From: Nageia nagi
Taxonomy: Eukaryota; Pinophyta
Direction: 5' to 3'
Assembly (NCBI GenBank): GCA_050084985.1
Contig: JBITNC010000001.1
Span: 101,990,001 to 102,054,000 of the forward strand
DNA length: 64,000 bases
Below, in pieces: positions 22,506 to 34,165 of the stretch (positions are counted from its first letter, which is position 1; each line of letters begins with the position of its first letter). The notes beneath the pieces are model-generated. The model saw nothing but the letters and a program-made list of their open reading frames with translations, searched no databases and was not told where the DNA came from. Position numbers and translations under genes: made by a program.

Positions 22506-23681
22506 TGTAAACATCCTAAAAATGCATTTTGCTTCATTGACAGGGTTGCATTGATATTTTTACATATATCATGTGTTATATTATCATGTTGTACTAACGT
22601 GTGTTTTGCAGGTCCTTCAATATAAACTAATTGACTCAGTTTAGACCTTTTATTTTGCTGAAACCTTTGTTACCAATTGTTCAAATGACTTGTCAATCGC
22701 CCAGATGATCCTATAGATATCATAGTCGCTCAGACGATTCTACCTAAGCATTATAAAAGTCAAAAGACACACATTTCGTGCTTCTTTGATTTTTGCACTT
22801 TGACATACACACTCTGTAACTTTGTAGATTTCCAATGTTCATACCTATGTTTTGTGAGATCATTGTGAAGGATACGTTACATCAAGAGCATTCCTCTCCA
22901 TTCCTTGAGCATACTTCTCCTTTTTGCATGGAGTGAGGTACTCATTTACTATTTGGGAGTTTTATTGAGATATTAATATTGTCTTTCATTTTTATTTACA
23001 TATTTTGCAAACCCAAGCATTATTGATAAGAGACTTGTATCCTTTATTTAAATATATATTTGCATTTGTGTGACATATAGGCATTTGTCTAGGCTAATTA
23101 CATCTTAGGGTTTAGGCTAGGGTTTGACCTTTGAGGTCCAAACCTTAGGGTTGGCATATATTTGTTGATTTACTTGCATTCTTAGCTTTGAACTTGTGAA
23201 CATTATTGTCATACATTATCATTTAATTGGATCTTTAAATATACATTGCAAATCTTTAGCATCATTTGTCAATTTAGCATAGCTTTGTCATTTACACTTG
23301 TCAATTGTCTTTGTCCTAGCATTTACCATTGATCTTTATGAGTCTAGAATACCTTTGCATTATAGGCATTGATATATTTGCGAATATCCATTTGACTATG
23401 GATTAAGGGGATCTACAACCTTGTAGAGTTGGGGTTCTACCTCATTTTGGGCAATCACAAGGTCCCAATGACTTGTGATTTGAGGTGCCCTTTAATATTT
23501 ATTGTTTCCTTTCATATTTGAGCACTATTTGACATCATTGGAGACTAAGAACCATTTCTAAACCTTGCTTTCATCATTATTGTCAAATCACAACATAGGA
23601 AAGTTAGAATTGAATAACTCAATATTTGAAGTGCTCATAGATGGCTTGAGTGTTTCAAGTGTTAGGGTTTTGAGGTGTTCA
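22506..23681 (+). repeat. Tat element 5' LTR
   Basis: Begins TGTAAACATCCTAAAAATGC and ends GAGGTGTTCA, and aligns throughout with 53659-54834. Shared landmarks include 'gggtttgacctttgag' and 'cttgtagagttggggttcta'. It is identical in length (1176 bp) to the 3' copy, although the two differ at many positions and by small indels. Confidence 0.9.
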
Positions 23682-23685
23682 CAAA

Positions 23686-23705
23686 TGGCAATCATGGTGG
23701 GACCT
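23686..23705 (+). other. Putative primer binding site of Tat element
   Basis: TGGCAATCATGGTGGGACC begins four bases after the LTR end. It resembles the TGGCG...TGGGG type of PBS found in several plant gypsy groups rather than the initiator Met type. The tRNA used cannot be assigned confidently because the site is decayed. Confidence 0.45.
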
Positions 23706-24836
23706 TGGTGGTCCTAAAACCCAATACATAAAAGGATTTCTTGAGCCTTTTACCTTGGTTTTGATGGTTTCAAAATTTGGATACTTCTTGCAATTCGAAG
23801 ATTATTTGTGACTAATTTTCGACTGTAACTTGCAGAGTACCTTACTGGGCATGGACAAAGCTGAATCTGAAAAACTTAAAGGTCCACTGTAAACACAGAA
23901 CAAATTGTCCTCCTTCTAGCCAATCCTGACTATAAATCATCCTTAACAGGGATGACCCTAAGGTCATCTGGATGATTTTCACAATCACCATATAGAAGGG
24001 CAATTTTGACTGTTGAACTAGTTCTATTATTGTTTTAGCATTTTCTTGCATTTAGATCTTGTATGTACTAGGGATAATAGTCCAATGTCAAGTTTATCTA
24101 TATAATTTTGGATGTCCTTATCATTGGACACATCCGTTACCCTTGTCATAATGTTTTTCATCATTTATTTTAGCTTTTAAGTTTGAATGAGTGCACTTTT
24201 GGTCATTCAGATGACTACTTATTTCTCGTATGATTGGCATTGTTACCATAATTGTCCCTATAGTGGATGATTCTATGGTAGAGGCTTGTAAATTTTATTT
24301 AGCCAAATAGCTTGGACTAGGAGGGAACGCTCTTGGGCTTAATGAGTTTTTGGATTCCTTTTTGTACTTGGTCAATACTATTTGGTTGCTCTTTTCACAT
24401 AGAATTGCCACTTATTTAGTGAAATTGCATTGCATTTTGGGGGGAGTGGTGCATCACACATTGGAAATCTCATTTGGTGCTTAAAATTAGCATCTTGAAT
24501 AAGAGTTTCCTTGCTATTTTTGGGGTTGATTTGTTGATTGTTGGGTGCATTCAAAAGAATTGCTATCTTTGCATTACCTTTTATTTGAAAAGGAAAAAAG
24601 AAGATTTTATTACTTTAGCATCCTTGGGGTGGGAGTGTACTAATTTATTTTGAAAAGCAAGCATTTGGGAGGTGTAATTGCATTACATTATCATATAGTA
24701 TTGCATCTCACATTTGTTTCCTTGTATTAAAAGTTCACAAGCCTAGGGAGTGACTAGGGTATGTGGTTTTTATCACCACGGCATAACCCATACTTGGATT
24801 TAATCACCAAGGTTGGGATCCCCCTACTCATGAAGG
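23706..24836 (+). other. Tat element 5' leader, first part
   Basis: Non-coding stretch between the PBS and the copia B insertion, with no conserved frame. The leader resumes at 29118 after copia B and leads into gag at 29552. Confidence 0.6.
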
Positions 24837-25329
24837 TGTTGGAATGTATAATGCATTATTGTAAAGGTTTGTATTAAATATTCTATGTAAATTCACTAAT
24901 ACTTAAAGGTATCATTTGATACCTTAAGTATTTAAGTGAATATGATAATGTAACTTATCCTACACTCCATGTCATGAGCATGCCCCTTGGGTAAAAGGAT
25001 GTGCATGTCATGCTATTGTACATTGGATAAAAGGGTGATCCAAAGAGGGATTTTGACCTATAAATAGAAGGCTCCCTCTTTGTGATCACACACCAATTAT
25101 GAAGTAAAGTTATGCTATAGGATAGTGGTTAAGAGAAAAAAGTAGAAGGATTATAAGAGGTTATATTTGTTAAGAAGATACATCTAGTTAGTGGATGTAC
25201 TCCTAGTTGGAGGAACCACTTACATCTTGTGTTATCTTTGTGAGATTTCTTTGTATGATAGATGTGAATTAAGAGTTTTTATGTGATCTTGGTTGTTTAA
25301 GAATTATCTTTTTAGTGTTAGTTCTTTCA
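24837..25329 (+). repeat. Copia B 5' LTR
   Basis: A 493-bp LTR with a TATA-like box 'cctataaatagaaggc' near 25060. It ends ...GTTAGTTCTTTCA. The true PBS is absent (see 25330-25729). Confidence 0.88.
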
Positions 25330-25729
25330 TTTTGGTATCACCGTTCCGCTGAAGAGTGTATGGAATTGTAAATTACCTCTTGATTCCATACATAGCACAA
25401 TAGTCATTGAACTCATTGCTATTATATTCTCCTCCATTATCTGATCTTAACATTTTGATTTTAAAGTTAGTTTGATTCTTAACAAAGGCCTTAAAAACTT
25501 TAAAAATCTCAAAAGTTTGATCCTTATGTTCAAGTAGACACCCAAAGGTCATCCTATTAAAGTCATTAATGAAGGTCAAGACGTAAGATGCTCCTCCAAG
25601 TGACTTAGTCTGAAATGCACCCATCAAATCTAAATGCACAAGTTGAAGAGGTTGAGATGCTCTTGTTGCCTTATCTTTTTCAAATTTTCATCTATGCATC
25701 TTACCAAGAATGCACTTCTCACATAGACC
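25330..25729 (-). pseudogene. Copia B inverted integrase segment
   Basis: Read on the - strand, this encodes the integrase zinc-binding end ('GLCEKCILGKMHR') and core ('LDLMGAFQTKSLGGASYV', 'MLRSDNGGEYNSNEFNDY') as far as 'YGIKR'. It abuts the 5' LTR at its distal end and the + strand integrase C-terminus at 25731. The orientation is opposite to the rest of copia B, so about 400 bp has been flipped and the leader, gag and protease lost. The DDE aspartate after 'LRS' is retained. A PBS-like TGGTATCACC at 25333 belongs to this segment and is coincidental. Confidence 0.85.
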
Positions 25730-25730
25730 A

Positions 25731-27811
25731 ATCGAAAGAGAAAATTAGAACAATTATGGAGATGGCTAGATGCATATTAGGTAATCTTCCTAACTTTTTG
25801 TGGGGTGAAGCTATGAGCACTACTATTTACACCTTGAATAGGTGTCCTACAAAAGTTGCTCAAAGTAAAACTCTTTTTGAAGCATGGTTAGGAAGAAAAC
25901 CTAACATTTCTCACCTTAGGGTGTTTGGTTGTGAAGTATTCTCCTACATTATTTTTGAGAAAAGAAAGAAATTAGACAAAAGAGCTGAAAAATGCATCTT
26001 TATGGGTTATGACAGCCAATATAAAAGCTACAAGCTTTACTTTCCAACCTATAAAGCAGTGTTCATTTCAAGGGATGTAAAGTTCAATAAAATTTCTAAT
26101 GAATTTGCTTCTAATAAGGATGTTGATGATCCAAGGGACTCTTCAGTTACACTTAGCTGTTAGATATTGATGTAGATAAATCATCTCATGAACAAAACTC
26201 TCCAACTCAAAGGGTAACAAGGAGCATGACCTTGAACAAATTTTTAATTACCAAGATTGACAACAAGCATAAGCCTTCAACTTTTAAAGAAGCTTCTAAG
26301 CATGAGTGCTGGATGGAAGCCATAAAAGTGGAGTATGAGGTGCTTATGAAATATAAAACTTGGGACTTGATTCCTTATTCCAATGAGAAGAATATGATTG
26401 GTAATAAATGGATCTATAAGGTCAAGTTCAATTCAGTTGGAGATATTAAGAAATACAAGGCAAGGTTAGTAGCTAAAGGTTTTACTTAGAAATATGACGT
26501 AGATTATGAGGAATCCTTTGCTCCCATGGTAAAGATACCTATTGTGAGAGTTATCCTTGCTCTTTCTGCAGTTTAAAAGTAGAAAGTTTTTCAACTTAAC
26601 GTCAAGAGTGCATTTTTCAATAGTGACTTAGATGTGAAAATCTTCATGAATCAACCAGAAGGGTTTATTATGAAAGGCAAAGAGTCCTTTGTGTGCAAGC
26701 CAAAGAAGTCATTGTATGGACTTAAGCAAGAATCTTAAGCTTGGTATAGAAATATTTCAAGGTACTTTGTAAACATTGGATTCTTCAAGTATTTTTTTGA
26801 CTCCAATCTATATGTGCTCAATCAAGGAAAAGATGTGGTCTTGATTCTCCTTTATGTGGATGATCTTTTGATTACTGAGAATAATGATAAAATCATTCAA
26901 GAGTGCATATCCAAACATAAGGTAATATTTGAAATGATTGATCTTGGTATCTTGCATTACTATTTTGGAATGCAAGTATATCAATACAAAGATTGTACTT
27001 ACCTTAATCAATCTAAGTATATATCAGAGATCTTGTAGAAATTTAAAATGGAGTGTAGATATGTTGCAATTCCAGTCTATCCTAGAATCACTATTTCTTT
27101 AAGTTCCAACTCTCAGTTAATTGATGCTACAACTTATAGGCAATTAATTGGTAGTTTTTTATATTTGAATATATCCAGGCCAGATATTGCTTTTGCAGTG
27201 AATTTGATAATATGATTCATACAAAAACTTTATGTTGAGCACCTCAATGCTGTTAAGAAAATCTTGAAGTATGTTGTAGGGACTAAGGATCTTGCTCTCA
27301 AGTATTCTAAGTTTTCATCATTTGTTCTCTTTGGATTCTCAGATTTTGACTATGGAGGAGATAGAGATGCTAGGAAATCAACCTCTGTGTATGTGTTTAG
27401 CATTAGTTTAAGTGCTATCTCTTGGGCTTCCAAGAAGCAGCCTACTATTTCTCTTTTCACCATAGAAATTGAATACCGTGCTATATCTTTTGTAGCCTAA
27501 GAAGCTATTTGGCTAAGACATCTTCTAAAAAAAATTAGGTATGAGCAAGGTGGCTCATCTATAATTTTTTCAAATAATTATTCGGCTATTTCTTTGGCTA
27601 AGAATCATATGTTCCATTAGAGAACAAAACATGTGGAAATCCATGCCTATTTTATCAGGGAGAAGGTTCTTGATGGCATCATACACTTGGAGTATTGTCC
27701 ATCCACCTTGAACTTTGTTGATTTGTTCACCAAGTTTCTCTTGGAATTTTAGTTTTGTAAGCTTAGGGATGCTATTAGGTTGGTGAATTTTCCCTCAAGG
27801 GGGAGTGAAGT
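25731..27811 (+). pseudogene. Copia B integrase C-terminus, RT and RNase H
   Basis: An open stretch at 25741-26163 covers the integrase C-terminal region ('MEMARCILGNLPNFLWGEA', 'HLRVFGCEVFSYI'). RT follows with 'NKWIYKVKFNSVGDIKKYK' near 26404, catalytic 'LLYVDDLLIT' near 26850 and 'LGILHYYFGMQVYQYKDC' near 26943. RNase H runs from about 27264 ('MKYVVGTKDLALKYSK') to the terminal 'LVNFPSRGSEV' at 27811. Scattered in-frame stops, mostly TAG and TAA at former Gln or Trp codons, inactivate it. The catalytic YVDD is intact, unlike in copia C. Confidence 0.87.
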
Positions 27812-27929
27812 TTGAATTCTTGTGTTGAATTCATGTTTGTGATAATAACTTCATTCCTAGGAGGATTTGATGCTGTGTAGTGTTGATTTTGTTGTACACC
27901 TTCATGGTAAGTTCGCTCTATGTGAGGAA

Positions 27930-28165
27930 CTTGTTGTACAAATTGGCCAATCTAGCATTATTCATTTATCCATGTGTGAGAAACTTTATGTGTCTTTTGA
28001 CACTGTTCAGTTATCCATATGTGAGGAACTCGTATGTGCATGCTCTATTTTGGTCAATCTAGCACTATTCAGTTATCCATGTGTGAGGAACTCTTATGTG
28101 TCTTTTGGCACTATTCATTTATCCATATGTGAAAAAATTATATGTGCATGATCTATTTTGTAATG
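27930..28165 (+). repeat. Copia-family 3' UTR minisatellite (copia B copy)
   Basis: Four imperfect copies of 'cagttatccatatgtgagga' followed by 'actcgtatgtg', alternating with a 'cttttgacactgtt' or 'ctctattttggtcaatctagc' spacer. The array lies between the RNase H stop and the 3' LTR, at the same position as in copia A and C. Confidence 0.85.
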
Positions 28166-28620
28166 ATAATCAACACATGTTTTATATACAATAGGTGACT
28201 ATAAGTTTTTGGCATGGCATATTCGTGATGACTTATAGTGCACCATTGATCAGTTCATGATGGCATTTGAGTGATTCATCTATCCTTGATGAGATGAATA
28301 TGTTGCATCTAATTGATCTTGTTATTTGAGCTGCTTATGACTTGTAGGTTCCTTTGAGATTACAGGTTACTTACCTCAAGTATGTAGGCTCTTAGAGACT
28401 CTTCATAACTTCCAGTTGGATGACTACTTCATGTACATTGAAACCAGTTGTGGTTAATGATTGTATTTGGAAAAGTAGTGAGTCTCAAACTAGATCTTTC
28501 TTACTTCACATATATGTAAAAATTTATCATCTCCATTGTATCTATTTGGAGGAGAACTCTCTTACTTTCTCTTATTCTTCTCTCTTACTCGCTCTATCCC
28601 AATATTGCATTAAGGAGGAG

Positions 28621-29112
28621 TGTTGGAATGTATAATGCATTATTGTAAAGGTTTGTATTAAATCTTCTATGTAAGTTCACTAATACTTAAGGGTATCATT
28701 TGATACCTTAAGTATTTAAGTGAATATGATAATATAACTTGTCCTACACTCCATGTCATGAGCATTATCCTTGGGTAAAAGGATGTAAATATCATGCTAT
28801 TGTACCTTAGATAAAAGGATGATCCAAAGAGGGATTTTGATCTATAAATAGAAGACTCCCTCTTTGTGATCATACACCAATTATGAAGTAAAGTTATGCT
28901 ATATGATAGTGGTTAGGAGAAAAGAGTAGGAGGATTGTAAGAGTTCATATTGTTAAGAAGAGAGATCTAGTTAGTGGATGTACTCCTAGTTGGAGGAACC
29001 ACTTACATCTTGTGTTATCTTTGTGAGATTGCTTTGTGTGATATATGTGAATTGAGAGCTTTCATGTGATCTTATTTGTTTAAGAATTATCTTGTTAGTG
29101 TTAGTTCCTTCA
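28621..29112 (+). repeat. Copia B 3' LTR
   Basis: A 492-bp LTR, preceded by the purine tract 'aaggaggag' and closely similar to 24837-25329. It ends ...TTAGTTCCTTCA. Confidence 0.9.
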
Positions 29113-29117
29113 GAAAG

Positions 29118-29551
29118 GTGTGAGTAGGGGTACCTGATACACCTTGTAAAACAATCTACACCCCTAGAAATTGAGTTTACCCAAAAATACATGACTAGAT
29201 ACATATTTAGGAAAACTAAAAAGAGTTAAAATTAACACTTGCATTTAAAATTTATTCATTAAAAAAATAAAATTTCAAATTAAATAAGAAGCAACTAAAT
29301 CAGATAAACACCATTGATATCTATCACTATTGCTTCTTATCATTTAGATTATCATTGAAGTGATCATTTAGGCTCTTTGGTGTTAATTACATATACATTA
29401 AACAATATCTTTAACAAAAGTCTAGGCTTTTTGCTTGGTGATTTATTGCTTTAGCATTATTTTATTTTGTATGGTATGCTTAGGAATTTGTTTATAACTT
29501 TTGTTTGATCTATCCATTCCATCCTTTTGAATCTATTTAGTCTACCCTAAC
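29118..29551 (+). other. Tat element 5' leader, second part
   Basis: Continuation of the leader after copia B. No frame is conserved until the gag ATG at 29552. Confidence 0.55.
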
Positions 29552-32491
29552 ATGTCTCGTGTACCTTCCAGAGATGAAAATCCCTGGTCCATTCACATGG
29601 TTGAGATTAGGTCTCAACGTCGAGCTAGAGAGGAAGAGGAATAAGTTAATCAAGTCAATCAATGAAATCCTCTTCCCCTCTTATAGGTCTCACATAATAG
29701 GTCTCATACACCACATCACTCACCTCCATGTGATCACACAAGCTTCACCATGTATTTCATTTATTCATATTTTAGAGAGGTTTCATGTCTTAGAGGCTAC
29801 CCCTCGTTGACCACCTTTGTCTAGAGAGACCTTTAGCATGTCATCAATTTGATCCTCCTCAGGATGATCCTCACCATGTTCAATATCATGATTATGATTC
29901 CTGAGCACTAAGATATTGGGCCAATTCTATCCATCTTCTTCTCCATCCTACCAAGTCTCATGTATCCCCATGTGAGATATTTCTGAGTGACCCCATGATG
30001 TAAGGTTTATATAGAGATTTTTAGGAGGCCTAGGGTTATCTTCTAAATCCTACTGATAGAGAGCCATCACCTCAGCCACCCCTTGGTATTAAGACCTCTT
30101 ATTTTAGAGTTTGCCCATATCTTGGAGAGATGTCAGATGGCCACATAGAGGATGCTTCTTCATCCCAAGATGCTAGGTCACATCCACTCCATCCTTTTGT
30201 ATGATATTTTGTTGTAGAGATCCTAGAGACTTTGTATCATGAGGAGCCTTTATTACATTCCATATCACCCCCATATGTTGGAGAATCACATGATAGACCC
30301 CCTTTTTATCCTAGGCTAGCCACCATTAGGTCTTCTCAAGGTCCTTCACATCCACCTCCAGGTGGACCACTTAAGCCTCTACCCTTATGTCCCATTATCC
30401 ATGAGCCTCATATCCTTACATATCATAAGGCTCTACCATCTCCTTCTAAGCATTGGGTCAGGTATTACTATGATAATACTCATCTTACAAAATGACCCAA
30501 CTGTCAAGTTGTGTCTCTTCTTGTGTATGATTCCAATCCTATCCAGCATGTCAATTCTCAACCTATCCATCTTAGCATATCCTGTATTCCTATCTCTCAT
30601 TCCTAGCTAGTTAATCATTCTAGAGTCCATTTAGTGCATGGGCCTTCTTTGCATCCTACAAATCCACCATCATAGCCACATTATTCATCTTCTTCTCATA
30701 TGATGGTACCATCCTGACATACATATGCACATTAGGCTATAGATTCTCATCACATGTATGCCCATTCTATATCCCCTGTACCCCATTATGATCCCAAGTA
30801 TGATGAATCATATCAAAAAGCCCAAGCCTCTTTGTGTGGGCCCACTTGGTTTCTAGGTCATCTTGAGTTGCAACATCCATCAGTTGGAAGGGTTTTGGGT
30901 CTAAATGCTCCAAACCTTAGACCTAAGGTGACATTTGATACATAACCTTGCTATAGACAGTCATACAGATATGATCATGATGTATATTATGATGATCACT
31001 ATGACCCGTATGATCAGTATGAGGACCAACCTATCAGCATAGTACCAAAATCATAGGCTATGTTTAACACCCAACCTATCATAATGAATGATCAAATTTT
31101 AAATAGGTTGGAGGATATGGAGCTTAAATTTAATGAGCATGAAAAGGCAAAGTTGTCATACACTTCGATTTGTAATGAGCCAATTCATCCCAATGTACAA
31201 ACCAAAACCTTGCCATACAAATTTGAAGTATCTAAGATTGACAAATTCAAGTGCCAAGAAAATGCCAAAGAGCACCTTCATCTGTTTAAGTATTCATGCT
31301 ACATTATTAGTAACGATGATGTGCTTATGGTTAGGACCTTTCCTATGATATTAGTGGGTCAATATCTAGATTGGTATAATATCCTCCTGTAACATAGTAT
31401 TTATTCTTTTGAACAATCGGATAATAAATTTTTAGATCACTTTGCAATCAATATACGTAAGAGAGCTTCAATCACATACTTGGGAAAACTCTCACAATTC
31501 AAAGATGAGTCATATTAGATTATGTATGCAGGTGGAGAGCCATTATTACGGATATCTTTACCCCAAGAGGAGCTAGTTAAATTATTCTCTAGAAGTTGTA
31601 ACAAGCACATCTCATCTATCATTAGAATACAACAACATTGAACTTTTGAGGAGGCTTTAGCTCAAGCTAAATTAATTGAAGAAGTTAAGATTCAAGATGG
31701 TGAGATCAAGTTAAGAAAGAAAGAGAACAATAATCAGAAGTATTGTAATAATGGAAATAATACTAGTACTTCATACCAGAAACTCCAAAGTAACCAAGTA
31801 TATAATGAGGTTTCTCAAACTTAACTGATTATTCAGTTAGCTCCACCATGACCATCCAGGGCCAATGCACCATCACAACCACAAAATTAGAAATGACCTA
31901 GGCCCAACAATGAACAAAATAATCAACAAGATCCTTATAGGCCTAGGAAACCTTAGCAACAAGGGCCATACAAACCTTGGATACCTTTTGTTGAACCTAT
32001 TGAGGATGTCTTGAAAAAGCTCTTAAATGCACAACTAGTTACTCTCCTTGAAGTTAATCCAAAAGATTCTAATTGGGAGAAACCTGCATGTTATAAGGAT
32101 AATGAATATTGCATTTATCATAGAAAAAAGGGACATGATATGAATAAGTGTAGCCAATTAAGGAATACCATTCAAAGATTGATTGATAGTGGGAAGGTAT
32201 CAATAGGGAAAATGATGGCCCAACCCAATCAAAATTTGGGTTTATTTTAGGACCCCTTACCTAGGGACAATAATAATGTTAATCAAATTTCATCAAAGCC
32301 AACATAAAAATTCATACATGACTATAATATGAGATAAAAAATGAGTCTACGGGCTTTACTGATATAGATTCACATTTTTCTTTTGTTGGAGGTATTAATA
32401 TAACCTCAAATTTTGACTTCATGAGTGTTATGGATCCACCTTCAAAATATCAAATTATAGAGATACATGATAGTAACATGATAGGGGTCAC
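29552..32491 (+). pseudogene. Tat element gag, decayed, 5' of copia C
   Basis: The ATG at 29552 opens 'MSRVPSRDENPW', followed by a long Pro/His/Tyr/Ser-rich N-terminal region full of stops. From 31060 a more conserved part follows, with 'KFEVSKIDKFKCQENAKEHL' and a capsid-like 'MILVGQYLDWY' at about 31350. At about 32108-32151 is a zinc knuckle of the form C-x2-H-x4-H-x4-C ('CIYHRKKGHDMNKC'), then 'IQRLIDSGKV'. This knuckle type, with 'YH' and 'GHD', is typical of Tat-like gypsy gag proteins. The frame is cut at 32491 by copia C and continues at 41204. Most stops are TAG or TAA at former Gln codons. Confidence 0.8.
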
Positions 32492-32988
32492 TATTGGAAT
32501 GTATAATGCATAATTGTAAAGGTTATGTAATAATATTCTATATAAGTTCACTAATACTTAAGGGTATCATTTGATACTATAAGCATTTAAGTGAATATAA
32601 TAATGTAACTTATCCTACACTCTATGTCTTGAGCATACCCTTTGAGTAAAAGGATGTGCATGCCATGTTTTTTTTTACATTAGATAAAAGGGTGATCCAA
32701 AGAGGGATTTTGGCCTATAAATAGAAGGCTCCCTCTTTGTGATTACACACCAATTGTGGAGTAAAGTTATGCTATAGGATAGAAGTGTAGGAGATGAGAT
32801 TAGGAGGATTGTAAGAGAGTTGTATTTGTGATTGAAGTAAAGATTTAGTTAGTGGATGTACTTCTAGTTGGAGGAACCACTTATATATTATGTTGTGAGA
32901 TTACTTTGTGAGTTTGTTAGATGTACTTATGAGCTTTCAAGAGATCTTGGTTGTTTAAGAATTATCTTGTTAGTGTTAGTTCCTTCCA
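32492..32988 (+). repeat. Copia C 5' LTR
   Basis: A 497-bp LTR with a TATA-like 'cctataaatagaaggctccc' near 32714. It ends ...GTTAGTTCCTTCCA at 32988, two bases before the PBS. Confidence 0.9.
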
Positions 32989-32990
32989 AT

Positions 32991-33005
32991 TGGTATCAAA
33001 GCACC
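32991..33005 (+). other. Copia C primer binding site
   Basis: TGGTATCAAAGCACC follows the LTR and resembles the initiator Met tRNA complement TGGTATCAGAGC, with one substitution in the first twelve bases. Confidence 0.8.
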
Positions 33006-33223
33006 TTGGAAGCTCTTTTTCACATCCTTGGTGTGGAAGCTCTACTTCTTGGAGGTCTTCATTCCTCAACCTACACTCCTTTATTGAGGTAAAACTCAAG
33101 AGAAGGTATAAATTCCTTTTTTCTTGGTTTTTTTTTGAATTATTTCATTGTGATACTAACATATTATGTGCTATGTGTTAGTTCATTTTTTGCAATTTTG
33201 ATGAAAATAGTAATATAATGAAT

Positions 33224-33249
33224 TATATATATATATATATATATATATA
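33224..33249. repeat. (TA)n microsatellite
   Basis: Thirteen TA dinucleotides in the copia C leader. Confidence 0.95.
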
Positions 33250-33984
33250 CTAATTTCTTATGTTAATTGTAATTTTTAAAAATTGCTTACCATATTTTTT
33301 TGAGAAGTTAGTATACAATAAGTGCAATTTTTTTTTATAAACCATTTATTATCAAATAAAAGAGGGAGCTATCATTTAAAAAAAATGATGTGAAATTTGC
33401 ATTTTTTACATAATTTTTTTTCTTTTTCTCTTAAAAGAGAAATAAAGAAACTATTTGTTCAAAAAAATTACATATATATTATTCTAAAATTAACAATGTA
33501 GATCTATGTACAATTTTGTTTTTAAATTTATTTTGAGCCAAACCCCTCAAATCCCTCTCAGCAATGTTGATCTGTGTTTCCCCTACCAATTATGAGTTGT
33601 TCTCCTTAGGGTTTCATGTGGATTTGATTCTCCATGTAGCCTTTCCCCCCCTTTTTTTTTTCTCTCTACGGATTTGATTCTCCACGTAACCTCATTTTTT
33701 CCCTCTCATTTAGTATGCTCATGACCTATAAGGATGTTTTCATGTGTCATCAAGGTAAGTAAACCCATCACATGTCATTGAGGTAAGACACCCTTAATAG
33801 CAGTCATGGATGAAGCCCTTGATCCCATGCCCACTGAAGTGTTAAGGATGCTAAGAAAAATATTTATTGGGCTTCTCTCCTCCATTTGCAACCCTAACAC
33901 CACTAAAATTAGGTCCTCATGCTTATTCAAAAGACCCCACACCTACCTTGCAATCAACCTTTTGCCTTCACCTTACTACAATTG

Positions 33985-34165
33985 ACCTCCTCTCCTTCAT
34001 GACACTCCACCCATGCTGCTCCCAACCTCCTCTCCTTCATGACACTCCACTCATGCTTTTCCCAACCTCCTCTTTTGTGTGGCCATTCACCTGTGTTATT
34101 CCTAGCCTCCTCTCCTTCGTAGTACTCTGCTCACACTCCGCTCGGTCTCCTCTCCTTCATGGCCC
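33985..34165 (+). repeat. C/T-rich tandem repeats, about 40-bp unit
   Basis: Four to five degenerate copies built on 'cctcctctccttcatgacac' followed by 'tccac'. They create a Leu/Pro/Ser/His-rich open frame (33867-34211) that I regard as a by-product of composition. A similarly Ser/Leu/Pro-rich - strand frame occurs in the copia A leader at 59100-59378. Confidence 0.75.

Larger units (their letters stand above)
24837..29112 (+). mobile_element. Copia B: rearranged Ty1/copia element inside the Tat leader
   Basis: The LTRs are 24837-25329 and 28621-29112. Both start TGTTGGAATGTATAATGC and end in (C/T)TTCA. Flanking 5-mers are GAAGG (24832-24836) and GAAAG (29113-29117). A purine tract, 'aaggaggag', precedes the 3' LTR. 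The interior is only about 3.3 kb: leader, gag and protease are missing, and an integrase segment is inverted directly after the 5' LTR. The rest of integrase, RT and RNase H follow on the + strand with stops. It is a non-autonomous derivative of the copia A/C family. Confidence 0.87.

Noticed and set aside
25333-25342. TGGTATCACC directly after the copia B 5' LTR, resembling a PBS
   Set aside because: It is the reverse complement of integrase codons in the inverted segment (25330-25729). Copia C, which keeps the native arrangement, has TGGTATCAAAGCACC followed by leader sequence.
27930-28165. Regularly spaced short repeats that could suggest a CRISPR-like array
   Set aside because: The units are degenerate, spacers alternate between two related sequences and the context is the 3' UTR of a plant copia element, so this is a minisatellite.
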